NCBI RefSeq assembly: GCF_900107375.1
Contig: NZ_FNPT01000018.1
Coordinates: 43,528-107,527, forward strand
Reading direction: 5' to 3'
Length of the DNA stretch: 64,000 bases
Source of the DNA: Lysobacter sp. yr284
Lineage (GTDB): Bacteria; Pseudomonadota; Gammaproteobacteria; Xanthomonadales; Xanthomonadaceae
The position numbers and the translations under genes are program-made. The notes under the pieces were generated by a model. It was not told the DNA's origin, did not search any database, and saw only the letters and a list, made by a program, of their open reading frames with translations. Positions 14,101 through 22,132 of this stretch are shown here, one piece after another. The stretch's first letter is position 1, and the number at the start of each line of letters is the position of its first letter.

Positions 14101-14282
14101 ACCTGCTCGGCGGTGGCGCCCGGCCACAGCGTGCGCACCACCATCACCTTGAAGGTGAAGGCCGGATCCTCGCTGCGGCCCAGGCGCAGGTAGGACATCG
14201 CGCCGGCCAGGGCCAGCACCAGCATCGCGTAGACGATCAGGCTGCGGTGGCGCAGCGCCCATTCGGAAAGATTGAAGCGCAT
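11118..14282 (-). CDS. RND multidrug efflux permease (AcrB/HAE1 family)
   Basis: Proton-driven inner-membrane pump of the resistance-nodulation-division type that would form a tripartite export complex. It has 1054 residues with the AcrB layout: one N-terminal membrane helix (about residues 13-32), a large periplasmic loop, a central bundle, a second loop and a C-terminal bundle. The proton-relay aspartate pair of TM4 is present in GLLVDDAIIAVE, and the C-terminal region includes LAGMIMRNSVILVDQIEQD. It is transcribed after the adaptor gene at 14411-15586, 128 bases away. No outer-membrane factor is in the cluster; tolC at 17281 is a candidate partner. Substrate cannot be told from sequence. 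Confidence 0.93.
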   Translation of the reverse strand: MRFNLSEWALRHRSLIVYAMLVLALAGAMSYLRLGRSEDPAFTFKVMVVRTLWPGATAEQVSRQVTERIEKKLMETGQYEFIRSYSRPGESQVIFAARDSMRSKDVQPLWYQVRKKIGDIRPTMPDDIVGPFFNDEFGDTFGNIYALTGQGFDYAVLRDYADRVQLALQSQPDVGKIELFGVQDEKIWVELSNVKLSTLGVPAQAVQDALNQQNALVPAGFFETPSSRVPIRVDGQFKTVEQIREFPIRVGDRTFRLGDVADVRRGFADPPQPRMRFMGEDAIGIGVSMKQGGDILKLGKTLETEFARLQKTLPAGMQLRKVADQPAAVEESVGEFVRVLAEAVAIVLLVSFFSLGLRTGLVVALSIPLVLAMTFAVMDFFGVGLHKISLGALVLALGLLVDDAIIAVEMMAIKMEQGYSRLRAAAFAWESTAFPMLTGTLITAAGFLPIATAASSTGEYTRSLFEVVTIALCVSWIAAVAFIPFLGDKLLPDYGHAAAPPKPGSLAARWQGAREGLARRVPALAGAIAPKPPIDGHAHDPYESKFYVRFRGWVLWCVRRRWLVIAVTVAAFVGSIFLFRFVPQQFFPDSVRPELMVDMELAEGASLRQTAEQVARLEALLKQRKDLDNYVAYVGTGSPRFYLPLDQQLPAANFAQFVLMPKDLKARETLRDWVIRDVVPRFPELQLRVTRLENGPPVGYPVQFRVSGEHIDQVRKLAYQVREKIRENPHVANVNLDWDEPSKVVRLQVDQERARALGISSAQLSQFLSSSLSGSHISTYRESNRLIEMLLRGPDQERIQLDMLGNLMVPTGNGRSVPLSQIATLEYGFEEGIIWHRDRQPTMTVRADIYDGTQPASVTAQISPTLDALRAQLPYGYSIKVGGSVEDSSRGQKSINAGMPLFLFVVFTLLMLQLRSFSRSFMVLLTAPLGLIGVTLFLLIFRVPFGFVAMLGTIALAGMIMRNSVILVDQIEQDRAEGHEPWKAIVDATVRRFRPIVLTALAAILAMIPLSRSAFFGPMAVAIMGGLMVATALTLLFLPALYAAWFKVKVPEQG

Positions 14283-14410
14283 GGGGTCGGTTCGCTCTTG
14301 CGTTCTTTATCGCGCGCGCACAAGCGGGCGCGGGGTCCGGCGGGCCGGAACGTGCGTGCGCGGCGTGCGGCGCGACAAAGCGCCGGCGCGCGCGGGCGAG
14401 GCGGCGGCGT

Positions 14411-15586
14411 TCACCGCTCCACCGGATGGTTCTCGCGATCCACCGGCGCCACCTTCTGGCCGTCGCGCAGCAGATGGCCGCCGGCCACCACCACCCAGTC
14501 GTCCGGGCCCAGGCCCGAGCGCACCGGCACCCGCTCGGGGCCGTACGGCCCGGTCGTCACCGGCTTGAGCCTGACCGTGCCGGTGCGCGGATCGGCGACG
14601 AACACGGCGCGGCCCTGGCCGGTCTGCTGCACCGCGGCCAGCGGCACGCTCAAGCCCGAGGCGGCGGGGTCGGCCTGGTAGATGCGCGCGCTCTGGCCCA
14701 GTTCCAGGGTCCCGGCGGGCGCCTCGACGGTGACCCGCGCGGCGTAGGTGCGCGAGGCCGGATCGGCGGCCGGAGCGACTTCGCGCACCCGCCCGGGCCA
14801 GCGCTTGCCCGGGAGCGACCACAGCTCCACCTGCACCTGCTGGCCCGGCTTGAACGCGGCGATGACGCCCTCGGGCACGGCGAAGGCGACCTCGCGCGCG
14901 CCGTCGGCGGCCAGCGCGAACACCTGCTGGCCGGCGGCGACCACCTGCCCGGCCTCGGCCGCGCGCGAGGCGATCACCCCGGCGGCCGGCGCGCGCAACT
15001 GGGCGTAGGCCGACTGGTTGCGCGCCACTTCCCAATTGGCCCGGGCCGAATTGAGCTGGCCCTGCGCGGCCTTGGTCTGGGCATCCTGGGCGTCCTTGGT
15101 CGAGCGGCTGACCAACTGGTCCTTGGCCAACTGGTCGTAGCGGACCTGGTCGGCGCGGGCGCGGGCGTATTCGGCCTCGGCCGCGGCCAGTTGGGCCTGG
15201 GCGGCGCGGGTCTGCGCGTCCAGGTCGCCCGGGTCGAGCACCGCCAGCACCTGGCCGGCGGCCACGTGCGCGCCGACGTCGACCTTGCGCTCGACCAGCT
15301 TGCCGCCGACCCGGAACGACAGCGGGCTTTCCTCGCGCGCGCGGACCTCGCCGGCATAGGCCGCGATCGCGGCGACCGCGCCGCCGGGCTTGGCCACCAG
15401 CACCGGCCGCGCGCCCTCGGCGGCGGGCTTGGCGCCGCCGCAGGCGCTCAGGGCCAGGGCCAGCGCCACGGCCAGCCACAGCCGGGCGGAACCGCCGGCG
15501 CGGGCGACGGGAAAGCGGCCTGCGGGACGGATATGACCGAAGCAGGCATGATCTGCGACGGAGGCAGGAAAAATCCGGCTGCGCAT
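14411..15586 (-). CDS. RND efflux periplasmic adaptor, lipoprotein (HlyD/AcrA family)
   Basis: Membrane-fusion protein that joins the RND pump to an outer-membrane channel. It has 391 residues. A hydrophobic stretch ends in a lipobox (LALSAC, Cys at about residue 49), so it is predicted to be lipid-anchored in the periplasm. Then come the split lipoyl halves (VGGKLVERKVDVGAHV and LRAPAAGVIASRAAEAGQVV) flanking a coiled-coil hairpin rich in Ala, Gln and Arg, then the beta-barrel domain. ATG 15586 is supported by AGAGG at good spacing, which leaves an unusually long stretch before the signal hydrophobic core; a later start is possible but no better ribosome binding site was seen. It is divergent from a TetR gene that probably represses it. 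Confidence 0.92.
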   Translation of the reverse strand: MRSRIFPASVADHACFGHIRPAGRFPVARAGGSARLWLAVALALALSACGGAKPAAEGARPVLVAKPGGAVAAIAAYAGEVRAREESPLSFRVGGKLVERKVDVGAHVAAGQVLAVLDPGDLDAQTRAAQAQLAAAEAEYARARADQVRYDQLAKDQLVSRSTKDAQDAQTKAAQGQLNSARANWEVARNQSAYAQLRAPAAGVIASRAAEAGQVVAAGQQVFALAADGAREVAFAVPEGVIAAFKPGQQVQVELWSLPGKRWPGRVREVAPAADPASRTYAARVTVEAPAGTLELGQSARIYQADPAASGLSVPLAAVQQTGQGRAVFVADPRTGTVRLKPVTTGPYGPERVPVRSGLGPDDWVVVAGGHLLRDGQKVAPVDRENHPVER

Positions 15587-15612
15587 TGCGGACGGCCTCT
15601 TTGAGAATTAAT

Positions 15613-15626
15613 GTACTTGCCAGTAC
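15613..15626. promoter_or_regulatory. Candidate TetR operator in the adaptor-tetR divergent gap
   Basis: The 77-base gap is AT-rich against its surroundings and holds the inverted repeat GTACT-TGCC-AGTAC. A further pair, ACTGT (from 15625) and ACAGT (ending about 15650), and the partial direct repeats CCAGTACTG and CCAGTATTT lie beside it. The position fits an operator for the adjacent TetR protein controlling both directions (inference). Confidence 0.5.
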
Positions 15627-15663
15627 TGTATAAATATCAAACCCGACAGTCCAGTATTTAAGC

Positions 15664-16347
15664 ATGGTCTCGCCCCGACCCTCCATCCCAACCGACGCCG
15701 CTGGTCAGAAGACCGCCGCCCCGAAGCCGGCCGGTCCCGGCCGCCCGAAGGATCTGAGCAAGCGCAACGCCATCCTCGAGGCGGCCAAGCGGCTGTTCCT
15801 GATCGAGGGCTACGACGGCGTCAGCATGGATCAGATCGCCGCCGAGGCCGGCGTCTCCAAGCTCACCGTCTACAGCCATTTCGGCGACAAGGAGACGCTG
15901 TTCGCGGCTGCCGTGCGCGCCCATTGCGAGCAGCACCTGCCGGCCCTGCTGTTCGCGCCGGAGCCCGGTACGCCGCTGCGCGAGCGCCTGCTGGCGATCG
16001 CCCAGGCCTTCTTCGAGATGGCCAGCGCGCCGGAAGCGATCCGCATCCACCGCCTGTTGTGCACCCCGCAGCTGGCCCAGTCGCCGCTGACCCGGCTGTT
16101 CTGGGACGTGGGTCCGCAACGGCTGCACGAGGAATTCGCCGGGCTGCTGCGCAGCCGCGCGCAGGCCGGCGAGCTGGACCTGGCCGACGCCGATACCGCC
16201 GCGCGCCAGTTCTTCGCCGTGCTCAAGGGCGAGCCGTACGCCTTGCTGATGCTGGGTTATCCCTTGCCCGGCAAGGCCGAGACCCGCGCCCACCTGGAGG
16301 CCTCGGTGGACATGTTCCTGCGCGCCTATGCGCGGCGCGGGGGCTGA
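15664..16347 (+). CDS. TetR/AcrR-family transcriptional regulator
   Basis: Predicted repressor of 227 residues. After a Pro/Ala-rich N-terminal extension of about 35 residues, the TetR DNA-binding domain is clear: ILEAAKRLFLIEGYDGVSMD followed by the helix-turn-helix IAAEAGVSKLTVYSHFGDKE. The C-terminal ligand-binding part is typical of AefR/AcrR-like regulators. It is divergent from the adaptor-permease pair across a 77-base gap with an inverted repeat, so local control of the efflux genes and autoregulation are likely (inference from context). Confidence 0.92.
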   Translation: MVSPRPSIPTDAAGQKTAAPKPAGPGRPKDLSKRNAILEAAKRLFLIEGYDGVSMDQIAAEAGVSKLTVYSHFGDKETLFAAAVRAHCEQHLPALLFAPEPGTPLRERLLAIAQAFFEMASAPEAIRIHRLLCTPQLAQSPLTRLFWDVGPQRLHEEFAGLLRSRAQAGELDLADADTAARQFFAVLKGEPYALLMLGYPLPGKAETRAHLEASVDMFLRAYARRGG

Positions 16348-16523
16348 ACGTGCCGACCCTGGCGGCGCCGCGCGCAACGCTAAGTCCGCGGCGTGCCAGG
16401 AGTTCCGGTGACTTTCGGCACTGAGCCCGGTTGCCCGGGTGGTTAATTCTTTTTCCGCCGGGGGGCGCGCGGTCCCGGTAGAATTCGCGGTTCCCGCGCA
16501 CGAATTTCCCGAAGAACCCCCAC

Positions 16524-17192
16524 ATGACTACGATCGATTACGCCAAGGCCCGAGAACTGATGGTCGAACAACAAGTTCGGCCCTGGGACGTGCTCGACCC
16601 GCGCGTGCTCGACGTGCTGGCGGCGCTGCCGCGCGAAGCCTTCGTCGCCGACGCGCACAAGAACCTCGCCTACGCCGACCTGGCGCTGCCGCTGGCCCAC
16701 GGCGAGTTCATGATGAAGCCGGTGATGGAAGGCCGCACCCTGCAGTCGCTGGCGGTGGACCCGACCGACGACGTGCTCGAGATCGGCACCGGCAGCGGCT
16801 ACCTGACCGCCTGCCTGGGCCGGCTGGCGCGCGAAGTGGTGAGCCTGGAGATCCACCCCGACCTCGCCGCGACCGCGCGCGAACGCCTGGCCGGGCAGAC
16901 CATCCTCAACGCCCAGGTGGTCGACGCCGACGCGCTGAACTACAGCACCGACCGCCGTTTCAACGCGATCTGCGTCACCGGCGCGGTGTCGCAGATCCCG
17001 GCGCAATGGCTGCAGTGGCTGCAGCCCGGCGGCCGCCTGTTCGTGGTCCGCGGCCGCTCGCCGGCGATGGAAGCGGTCCTGGTCGGCGGCGGCGAGCGCA
17101 ACGAAGTCAACGCCGCGCGCATCCAGTCGTTGTTCGAAACCGACCTGGCTTACCTGCAAGGCGCCGCGCCCGCGCCCGCCTTCGAGTTCTGA
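16524..17192 (+). CDS. pcm: Protein-L-isoaspartate O-methyltransferase family protein
   Basis: SAM-dependent methyltransferase related to the enzyme that starts repair of isoaspartyl residues in aged proteins. It has 222 residues. The SAM-binding motif I is VLEIGTGSGYLTACLG; a family-typical region (MVEQQVRPW near the N-terminus, PREAFV) is present. The post-motif VDADALNYS and the following FNAICVTGAVSQIP fit a Pcm-like fold, although the canonical substrate-binding region is less clear than in E. coli Pcm. It lies 88 bases upstream of tolC on the same strand; a possible -10 (TAGAAT, 16479-16484) precedes it. Confidence 0.85.
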   Translation: MTTIDYAKARELMVEQQVRPWDVLDPRVLDVLAALPREAFVADAHKNLAYADLALPLAHGEFMMKPVMEGRTLQSLAVDPTDDVLEIGTGSGYLTACLGRLAREVVSLEIHPDLAATARERLAGQTILNAQVVDADALNYSTDRRFNAICVTGAVSQIPAQWLQWLQPGGRLFVVRGRSPAMEAVLVGGGERNEVNAARIQSLFETDLAYLQGAAPAPAFEF

Positions 17193-17280
17193 CCGTCCTG
17201 TCAGTTGTACGTCAGCACACCGTAAGAGCCCGCGTGCCAGCATGCGGACCCATCAAAACACGCAAGTCCAAGGAAGCCGC

Positions 17281-18708
17281 ATGATTCGCCGTCCGCTCGT
17301 TCTTGCCCTCGTCGTCGGCCTGCTGCCCGCGGCCGCGTCGGCCGAAGACCTGCTGCAGACCTACGAACAGGCGCGGCAGAGCGACCCGAGCCTGTCCCAG
17401 GCCGAGTCCACCCGGCTGGCGACCAAGGAAGACCGCATCCAGGCGCGCGCGCGGCTGCTGCCTTCGCTGTCGGCCGACGCCAAGCTGACCAAAAGCCGCA
17501 GCGAGAGCGTGTACCGCGCCACCCGCAACGGCTCGTCGACCGATCCGGACGACGTCGACATCCCCAACGGCACCGACGTGCGCTCCGACAGCACCAGCCG
17601 CAGCTACGGCATCAACGCCAGCCAGGTGCTGTTCGACCGCTCGCTGATCAAGAACCTGCAGAGCCAGACCAAGCTCAGCGAAGCGGCCGACTTCACCCTG
17701 GAATCGGCCAGCCAGGACCTGATCGTGCGCACCGCGCAGGCCTACTTCAACGTGTTGGTGGCGCTGGAGAACCTGGCCGCCGCCGAGGCCGCCGAGACCG
17801 CGCTGCAGAAGCAGTTCGACTACACCACCAAGCGCCTGGAGGTCGGCCTGGCGCCGATCACCGACGTGCACGAAGCGCGCGCCCAGTACGACAACGCCCG
17901 CGCGCTGACCATCACCGCGCGCAACACGGTCGAGGACAGCTACCAGGGCCTGAGCCAGATCACCGGCCAGCCGGTGACCACGCTCAAGGCGCTGCCGGCC
18001 GACTTCAAGCCGAACCTGCCGGAAACCCAGCAGGTCGACGCCTGGGTCGACAACGCGATCGCCACCAACCCGGCGCTGCGCGCGCGCAGGCTGGCGGTGG
18101 AATCGGCCGACATCGGGGTGGAAACCGCGCGTTCCGGCCACTGGCCGACGCTCAGCCTGAACGGCGGCTACGGCGACAGCGCGACCTGGGGCGACACCCA
18201 CGCGCTCGGCCAGACCTTCGGCCAGCCCGGCAACGCCAACCACGGCCCCAGCATCGGCCTGACCTTCTCGGTGCCGCTGTACGCCGGCGGCGCGGTGCAG
18301 TCGGGCGTGCGCCAGGCGCTGGCGCGCCGCGACGCCGCCCAGGACCAGTACGAACTCGAACGCCGCCAACTGGTGCGCAGCACCCGCAACGCCTACCAGG
18401 TGCTGGTCGCCGGCATCAGCGAAGTCGAGGCGCGCCGCCTCGCGGTGGTCTCGGCGCAGGCCGCCTACGACGCCTCGCAGGTCGGCCTGGAAGTGGGCAC
18501 CCGCACCGTGCTGGACGTGCTCAACAACCAGCGCACCCTGCTGCAGGCGCAGCAGTCCTACGCCCAGTCCAAGTACAACTTCCTGCTCAACCGCCTGCTG
18601 CTGGAACAGGCCGCCGGCTCGCTCGACATCGCCGACGTGCAGGACGTCAACCGCCTGCTGACCGCCGACGCCGCCACCAACCTGGCGCCGCCGCCGACGA
18701 TGCGCTGA
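17281..18708 (+). CDS. tolC: TolC-family outer-membrane efflux channel
   Basis: Outer-membrane trimeric channel for type I secretion and tripartite efflux. It has 475 residues. A signal peptide runs to about residue 21 with cleavage after AASA (then EDLLQTYEQA, the typical TolC mature N-terminus). Two repeated halves of long alpha-helices are seen, each with the TolC-type DVHEARAQYDNA or TVLDVLNNQRTL signature. ATG 17281 is preferred over one 39 bases upstream because it gives a proper signal peptide and follows AAGGAAG. It is a likely outer-membrane partner for the nearby RND pump, which has none of its own. Confidence 0.93.
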   Translation: MIRRPLVLALVVGLLPAAASAEDLLQTYEQARQSDPSLSQAESTRLATKEDRIQARARLLPSLSADAKLTKSRSESVYRATRNGSSTDPDDVDIPNGTDVRSDSTSRSYGINASQVLFDRSLIKNLQSQTKLSEAADFTLESASQDLIVRTAQAYFNVLVALENLAAAEAAETALQKQFDYTTKRLEVGLAPITDVHEARAQYDNARALTITARNTVEDSYQGLSQITGQPVTTLKALPADFKPNLPETQQVDAWVDNAIATNPALRARRLAVESADIGVETARSGHWPTLSLNGGYGDSATWGDTHALGQTFGQPGNANHGPSIGLTFSVPLYAGGAVQSGVRQALARRDAAQDQYELERRQLVRSTRNAYQVLVAGISEVEARRLAVVSAQAAYDASQVGLEVGTRTVLDVLNNQRTLLQAQQSYAQSKYNFLLNRLLLEQAAGSLDIADVQDVNRLLTADAATNLAPPPTMR

Positions 18709-18732
18709 GCCGCGCGCGAATCGCGCAGCGAC

Positions 18733-18764
18733 GAAAAAGCCGCCGTTTCCACGGCGGCTTTTTC
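18733..18764. terminator. Bidirectional intrinsic terminator after tolC
   Basis: GAAAAAGCCGCCG pairs with CGGCGGCTTTTTC around a short loop. A-run before and T-run after the stem make it effective in both directions; it separates tolC from the convergent small gene. Confidence 0.85.
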
Positions 18765-18847
18765 GTTTCGCGGCGGCGGCGCGGTCTTTCGCCGCAGCGC
18801 GCCGGCGCCGGATCGCGCCGGTCGATCCCGGCACCCTCGGCCCCGGA

Positions 18848-19015
18848 TCATTCGGGCAGTTCGAGCGCCATCAGCATCGCCAGGTACAGCAGCCACAGCG
18901 CCGCCATCGCGCTTCCCAGCGCGAGCCACGCCCGCCGGCCGGTTTTTCCGCGGGTCAGCCAGGCCGCCGCAAAGCAACACAATGCGGCCAACGGCAGCAA
19001 CAACAATATCGGCAC
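18848..19015 (-). CDS. Small hydrophobic protein, two predicted membrane segments, GTG start
   Basis: A 55-residue frame not recognised as a known family. It starts with GTG at 19015, nine bases after a strong AGGAG (19025-19029 on the plus strand as CTCCT). The protein has two hydrophobic stretches (VPILLLLPLAALCCFAAAWL, then WLALGSAMAALWLLYLAMLM) joined by a basic turn, TRGKTGRR, and ends in ELPE. The basic loop suggests both ends face the periplasm (inside-positive rule). It lies between convergent tolC and the 3' end of waaA, downstream of waaA on the same strand with a 203-base gap. Function unknown; the length, topology and ribosome binding site are the evidence. Confidence 0.6.
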   Translation of the reverse strand: MPILLLLPLAALCCFAAAWLTRGKTGRRAWLALGSAMAALWLLYLAMLMALELPE

Positions 19016-19218
19016 TGCGGCGCGCTCCTGAGCGTGGGCGTTCGTGGCCGGCGCGGCCTCGCGGCGATGCGCCTTCCTAGCGCGAGACTACACGCGCCCA
19101 TCGAGCGTGCGGGCCGCTGCGCAGCGCAGTGGACCACGCCCCCGGTTCGCGCGGGCGCGGGCGCCGCGATCCGGCGCTGCCGGCGGACGTTGCCGGCCGC
19201 CAGCGACGGCCCGCCGCC

Positions 19219-20514
19219 TCAATCGCGCGGCGGCAACGCCGGCTGCAGCAGCGCCATCGTCCGCGCCAGCGCGCCGCGGCCGGTTTCCACCAGCGCGCGG
19301 CCGGCGGCGACCATCTGCGCGCGCTCGGCCGGATCGGCCAGCAGGCGCTCCACCGCCGCCTCGACCTGCTCGGCGTCCTGGCCGATGCGCAGCGCGCCGG
19401 CGTCGTCCAGGCGCTGGGCGATCTCGACGAAATTGTGCAGGTGCGGGCCGGTGACGATGGCGGTGCCGGTCGCGGCCGGTTCGAGCAGGTTGTGCCCGCC
19501 GATCGGCTGCAGGCTGCCGCCGACGAAGGCGACGTCGGCGCAGGCGTAGAAGCTCATCAGCTCGCCGAGGGTGTCGATCACGAACACGTCGTCGCCCGGC
19601 TGCGGCCAGCGCGCGCGCGAACGCGTGGACACCTGCCAGCCGGCGCTGCGCGCGTTCTCGGCCACCACCCGGAACCGCTCGGGGTGGCGCGGCGCCCACA
19701 GCAGCAGCAGGCCGGGGAAACGCTCGCGCAGGTGCCGGTGCATCGCCACGGTCACCGCTTCCTCGTCCTCGTGGGTGCTGGCGGCGATCCACACCGGGCG
19801 CTCGCCGGTGTGGCGATGGCATTCCTGGGCGAAGTCCTCCAGCGCGTCGGGCACGCTGACGTCGAACTTGAGGTTGCCGGTCTCCACCACCTGGCGCGGG
19901 TCGGCGCCGAGTTCGACGAAGCGCTGGCCGTCGGCGTGCGATTGCGCCGCGACCGTGCGCACCGTGCGCAGCGCGCGGCTGACCAGCGGCGCCAGCACCC
20001 GGTAGCCGCGCAGCGAGCGCTCCGACAGGCGCGCATTGAGGATGTAGGCGGGAATGCCGCGGTCGCGGCAGCCGAACAGCAGGTTCGGCCACAGCTCGGT
20101 TTCCATGATCAGCGCCGCGCACGGCTGGTGATGCTTGAGGAAGCGGCCGACCGCGCCGGGCAAGTCGTAGGGCAGGTAGACGTGCTCGACCGAATCGCTC
20201 CAGGCCGCGCGCGCGCGGTCGGCGCCGGTGGGTGTGATCGTGGTCACCAGCAAGCGCAGGTCCGGGCGGCCGCGGCGCAGCGCGTTGACCAGCGGGATCG
20301 CGGCATTGACCTCGCCGACCGAGACCGCGTGCAGCCACAGGGTGCGGGTCTGGGCCGGGCCGCGGTAGACCGCGTAGCGCTCCAGCCAGCCGCGGAAATA
20401 CGCCGGCTGGCGAAAACCGCGCCAGATCAGGTGATAGACCGTGACCGGAGCCAACAGGTACAGGGCGACCGAATACAGGCCGCGCAACAGGCGCTCGATC
20501 AAATCCTTCCGCAT
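19219..20514 (-). CDS. waaA: 3-deoxy-D-manno-octulosonic acid (Kdo) transferase
   Basis: GT30 enzyme that adds Kdo to lipid IVA at the inner membrane, an essential step of lipopolysaccharide core assembly. It has 431 residues (E. coli WaaA 425). An N-terminal hydrophobic anchor (LYSVALYLLAPVTVYHLIWR) is followed by the HAVSVGEVNA motif with the catalytic-base glutamate, then METELWPNLL and NARLSERSLRGY, all hallmarks of the family. The C-terminal donor domain has the FVGGSLQPIGGHNLLEPAA signature. Whether it is mono- or bifunctional cannot be told. Confidence 0.96.
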   Translation of the reverse strand: MRKDLIERLLRGLYSVALYLLAPVTVYHLIWRGFRQPAYFRGWLERYAVYRGPAQTRTLWLHAVSVGEVNAAIPLVNALRRGRPDLRLLVTTITPTGADRARAAWSDSVEHVYLPYDLPGAVGRFLKHHQPCAALIMETELWPNLLFGCRDRGIPAYILNARLSERSLRGYRVLAPLVSRALRTVRTVAAQSHADGQRFVELGADPRQVVETGNLKFDVSVPDALEDFAQECHRHTGERPVWIAASTHEDEEAVTVAMHRHLRERFPGLLLLWAPRHPERFRVVAENARSAGWQVSTRSRARWPQPGDDVFVIDTLGELMSFYACADVAFVGGSLQPIGGHNLLEPAATGTAIVTGPHLHNFVEIAQRLDDAGALRIGQDAEQVEAAVERLLADPAERAQMVAAGRALVETGRGALARTMALLQPALPPRD

Positions 20515-21087
20515 GGCGCCAAGGATAAAGGCTGCGGCTGCGGTTCGGGGTGGCGGCGGTGTTCATGAAGCCGGTCCGGCGCTCGGGGCCGTCTGCCGTC
20601 GGCGCTGTTGCGGCTGCGTCGTTGCGGCGAACAGCGCAACCCGGCCGCGGCGGCGGGAGGGGCTTCCGCCGCGATGCTCCGCGCTCGGATCGCCGCGTCG
20701 CTGCGGACACAACAGCGTCGGGCCTGAAGACCCTCCCACAACCGCGGCGCTTCGCGATGTCCATCGCGAGCCCGCCTGGGTTTGCGTTCGCTGTGCGCTG
20801 CGGTTTAGGAGATACATCAACGGCAACGTCAAGATGGATCGCGGCTTTCGCCGCAATGACGGGGTCGCAGCGGTCCGATGGCACGGGCACGGGTATGGGC
20901 ATGGGTGCGGGCAACTTGGCGATACGGCGATACGGCGACGCCGGACCATGGTCGCGGCGTCCACGCCGCGATTTCGCCCGATCCCGCGTCGCCTGCTTCA
21001 TCGCCCGCCGCGCCGCGGGCTACGCCTCGGCGCCGGGCAATGCGTTGCGCTCACAGCATCGCCGCCCGCAGCGAATAAACTATCGCG
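20515..21087. other. Intergenic region between divergent waaA and the acyltransferase gene
   Basis: 573 bases with no supportable gene. It holds an inverted pair of GTGG-type REP arms (20653-20678 and 20714-20739), a small palindrome GCGGCTTTCGCCGC (20841-20854) inside a GGATCGCGGC...AATGACG unit, and a short imperfect hexamer tract (about 20879-20911, units like GGCACG and GGTATG). Promoters for the two flanking genes must lie here but are not obvious. Confidence 0.6.
20653..20739. repeat. Inverted pair of GTGG-type REP elements (family B, diverged)
   Basis: The forward arm at 20653 is degenerate (GCGGGAGGGGCTTCCGCCGC), while the inverted arm AGCGTCGGGCCTGAAGACCC (20714) ending in CCCAC is close to consensus. 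It belongs to the same family as the copies at 42411, 44522, 47548, 54801 and 60806. Confidence 0.65.
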
Positions 21088-22014
21088 ATGGCCGAACCCG
21101 CCCTGCCCCCCCGTCCTTCCCTGCTCTCGCCGCGGCTGTGGCCGATGTGGCTGGCGCTGGCCGCGATGTGCGCCGGCGCGCGCCTGCCCTGGGGCCTGCA
21201 GCGCCGGCTCGGCGCGCTGATCGGCGCGTTCGCGCTGCGCGCGGCCGGCACCCGCCGGCGCGCGGCGCAGATCAACCTGAAGCTGTGCTTCCCGGAGAAG
21301 AGCGACGCCGAGCGCGAGACCCTGCTGCGCGAGAGTTTCCGCGACCTGGGCATCGGCTTCTTCGAGTTCGCCCGCGCCTGGTGGGGCGGGGTCGAGCCGA
21401 TGCGGCGCACGGTGCGGATCGAGGGCGTGGAACTGCTCGACGAGGTCCGCGCCGCCGGCCGCGGCGTGCTGATGATCTCCGGCCACTTCATGACCCTGGA
21501 GATGTGCGGCCGGCTGATGTGCGACCGGCTGCCGCTGGCCGGCATGTACCGCAAGCACCGCAACCCGGTGATGGAATGGGCGGTCAAGCGCGGCCGCCTG
21601 CGCTACGCCGCGGCCATGTTCACCAACGAGGAGATCCGCCCGGCGATGCGCCACCTCAAGCAGGGCGGCTTCCTGTGGTACGCGCCGGACCAGGACATGC
21701 GCGGCAAGGACACCGTGTTCGCGCCGTTCTTCGGCGTGCCGGCGGCGACGATCACCGCCACCCACCAGTTCGCGCGCCTGGCCGGCTGCGCGGTGGTGCC
21801 GTTCTTCCATCGCCGCGAAGGCGCCGACTACATCCTGCGCGTCGGCGCGCCGCTGCCCGATTTTCCGTCCAGCGACGCCACCGCCGACAGCGCGCGGGTC
21901 AATGCCCAGATCGAGGCGATGGTGCGCGAAGCGCCGAGCCAGTACCTGTGGATCCACCGCCGGTTCAAGCGCCGGCCGCAAGGCATGACCTCGCCGTACA
22001 AACAGCAACCGTAA
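21088..22014 (+). CDS. Lipid A biosynthesis late acyltransferase (LpxL/HtrB family)
   Basis: Inner-membrane enzyme that transfers a secondary acyl chain to Kdo2-lipid IVA. It has 308 residues, the usual size. An N-terminal hydrophobic anchor (WPMWLALAAMCAGARLPWGL) precedes the catalytic HX4E motif in MISGHFMTLEMCG, and the conserved GMYRKHRNPVMEW and WYAPDQDMRGKDTVFAPFFG blocks follow. LpxL and LpxP cannot be separated on sequence alone, so no symbol is given. It is adjacent and divergent to waaA, whose product makes its substrate, and is followed by a REP pair. Confidence 0.92.
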   Translation: MAEPALPPRPSLLSPRLWPMWLALAAMCAGARLPWGLQRRLGALIGAFALRAAGTRRRAAQINLKLCFPEKSDAERETLLRESFRDLGIGFFEFARAWWGGVEPMRRTVRIEGVELLDEVRAAGRGVLMISGHFMTLEMCGRLMCDRLPLAGMYRKHRNPVMEWAVKRGRLRYAAAMFTNEEIRPAMRHLKQGGFLWYAPDQDMRGKDTVFAPFFGVPAATITATHQFARLAGCAVVPFFHRREGADYILRVGAPLPDFPSSDATADSARVNAQIEAMVREAPSQYLWIHRRFKRRPQGMTSPYKQQP

Positions 22015-22030
22015 GCCGCGCCCGCTCCCT

Positions 22031-22125
22031 GTAGGAGCGGCGCAAGCCGCGACCGCCACATCGCGGCTACGTCGCAACCTTCGCCGTAGTTTCGATGTCG
22101 CGGTCGCGGCTTGCGCCGCTCCTGC
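22031..22125. repeat. Inverted pair of GTAG-headed REP elements (family A)
   Basis: The forward copy begins GTAGGAGCGGCGCAAGCCGC at 22031; the inverted copy (22098-22125) reads GCAGGAGCGGCGCAAGCCGC on the minus strand. Each holds a GCGGC-GCAA-GCCGC stem-loop. The pair fills the gap between two convergent genes. Confidence 0.8.
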
Positions 22126-22132
22126 ATGAAAG

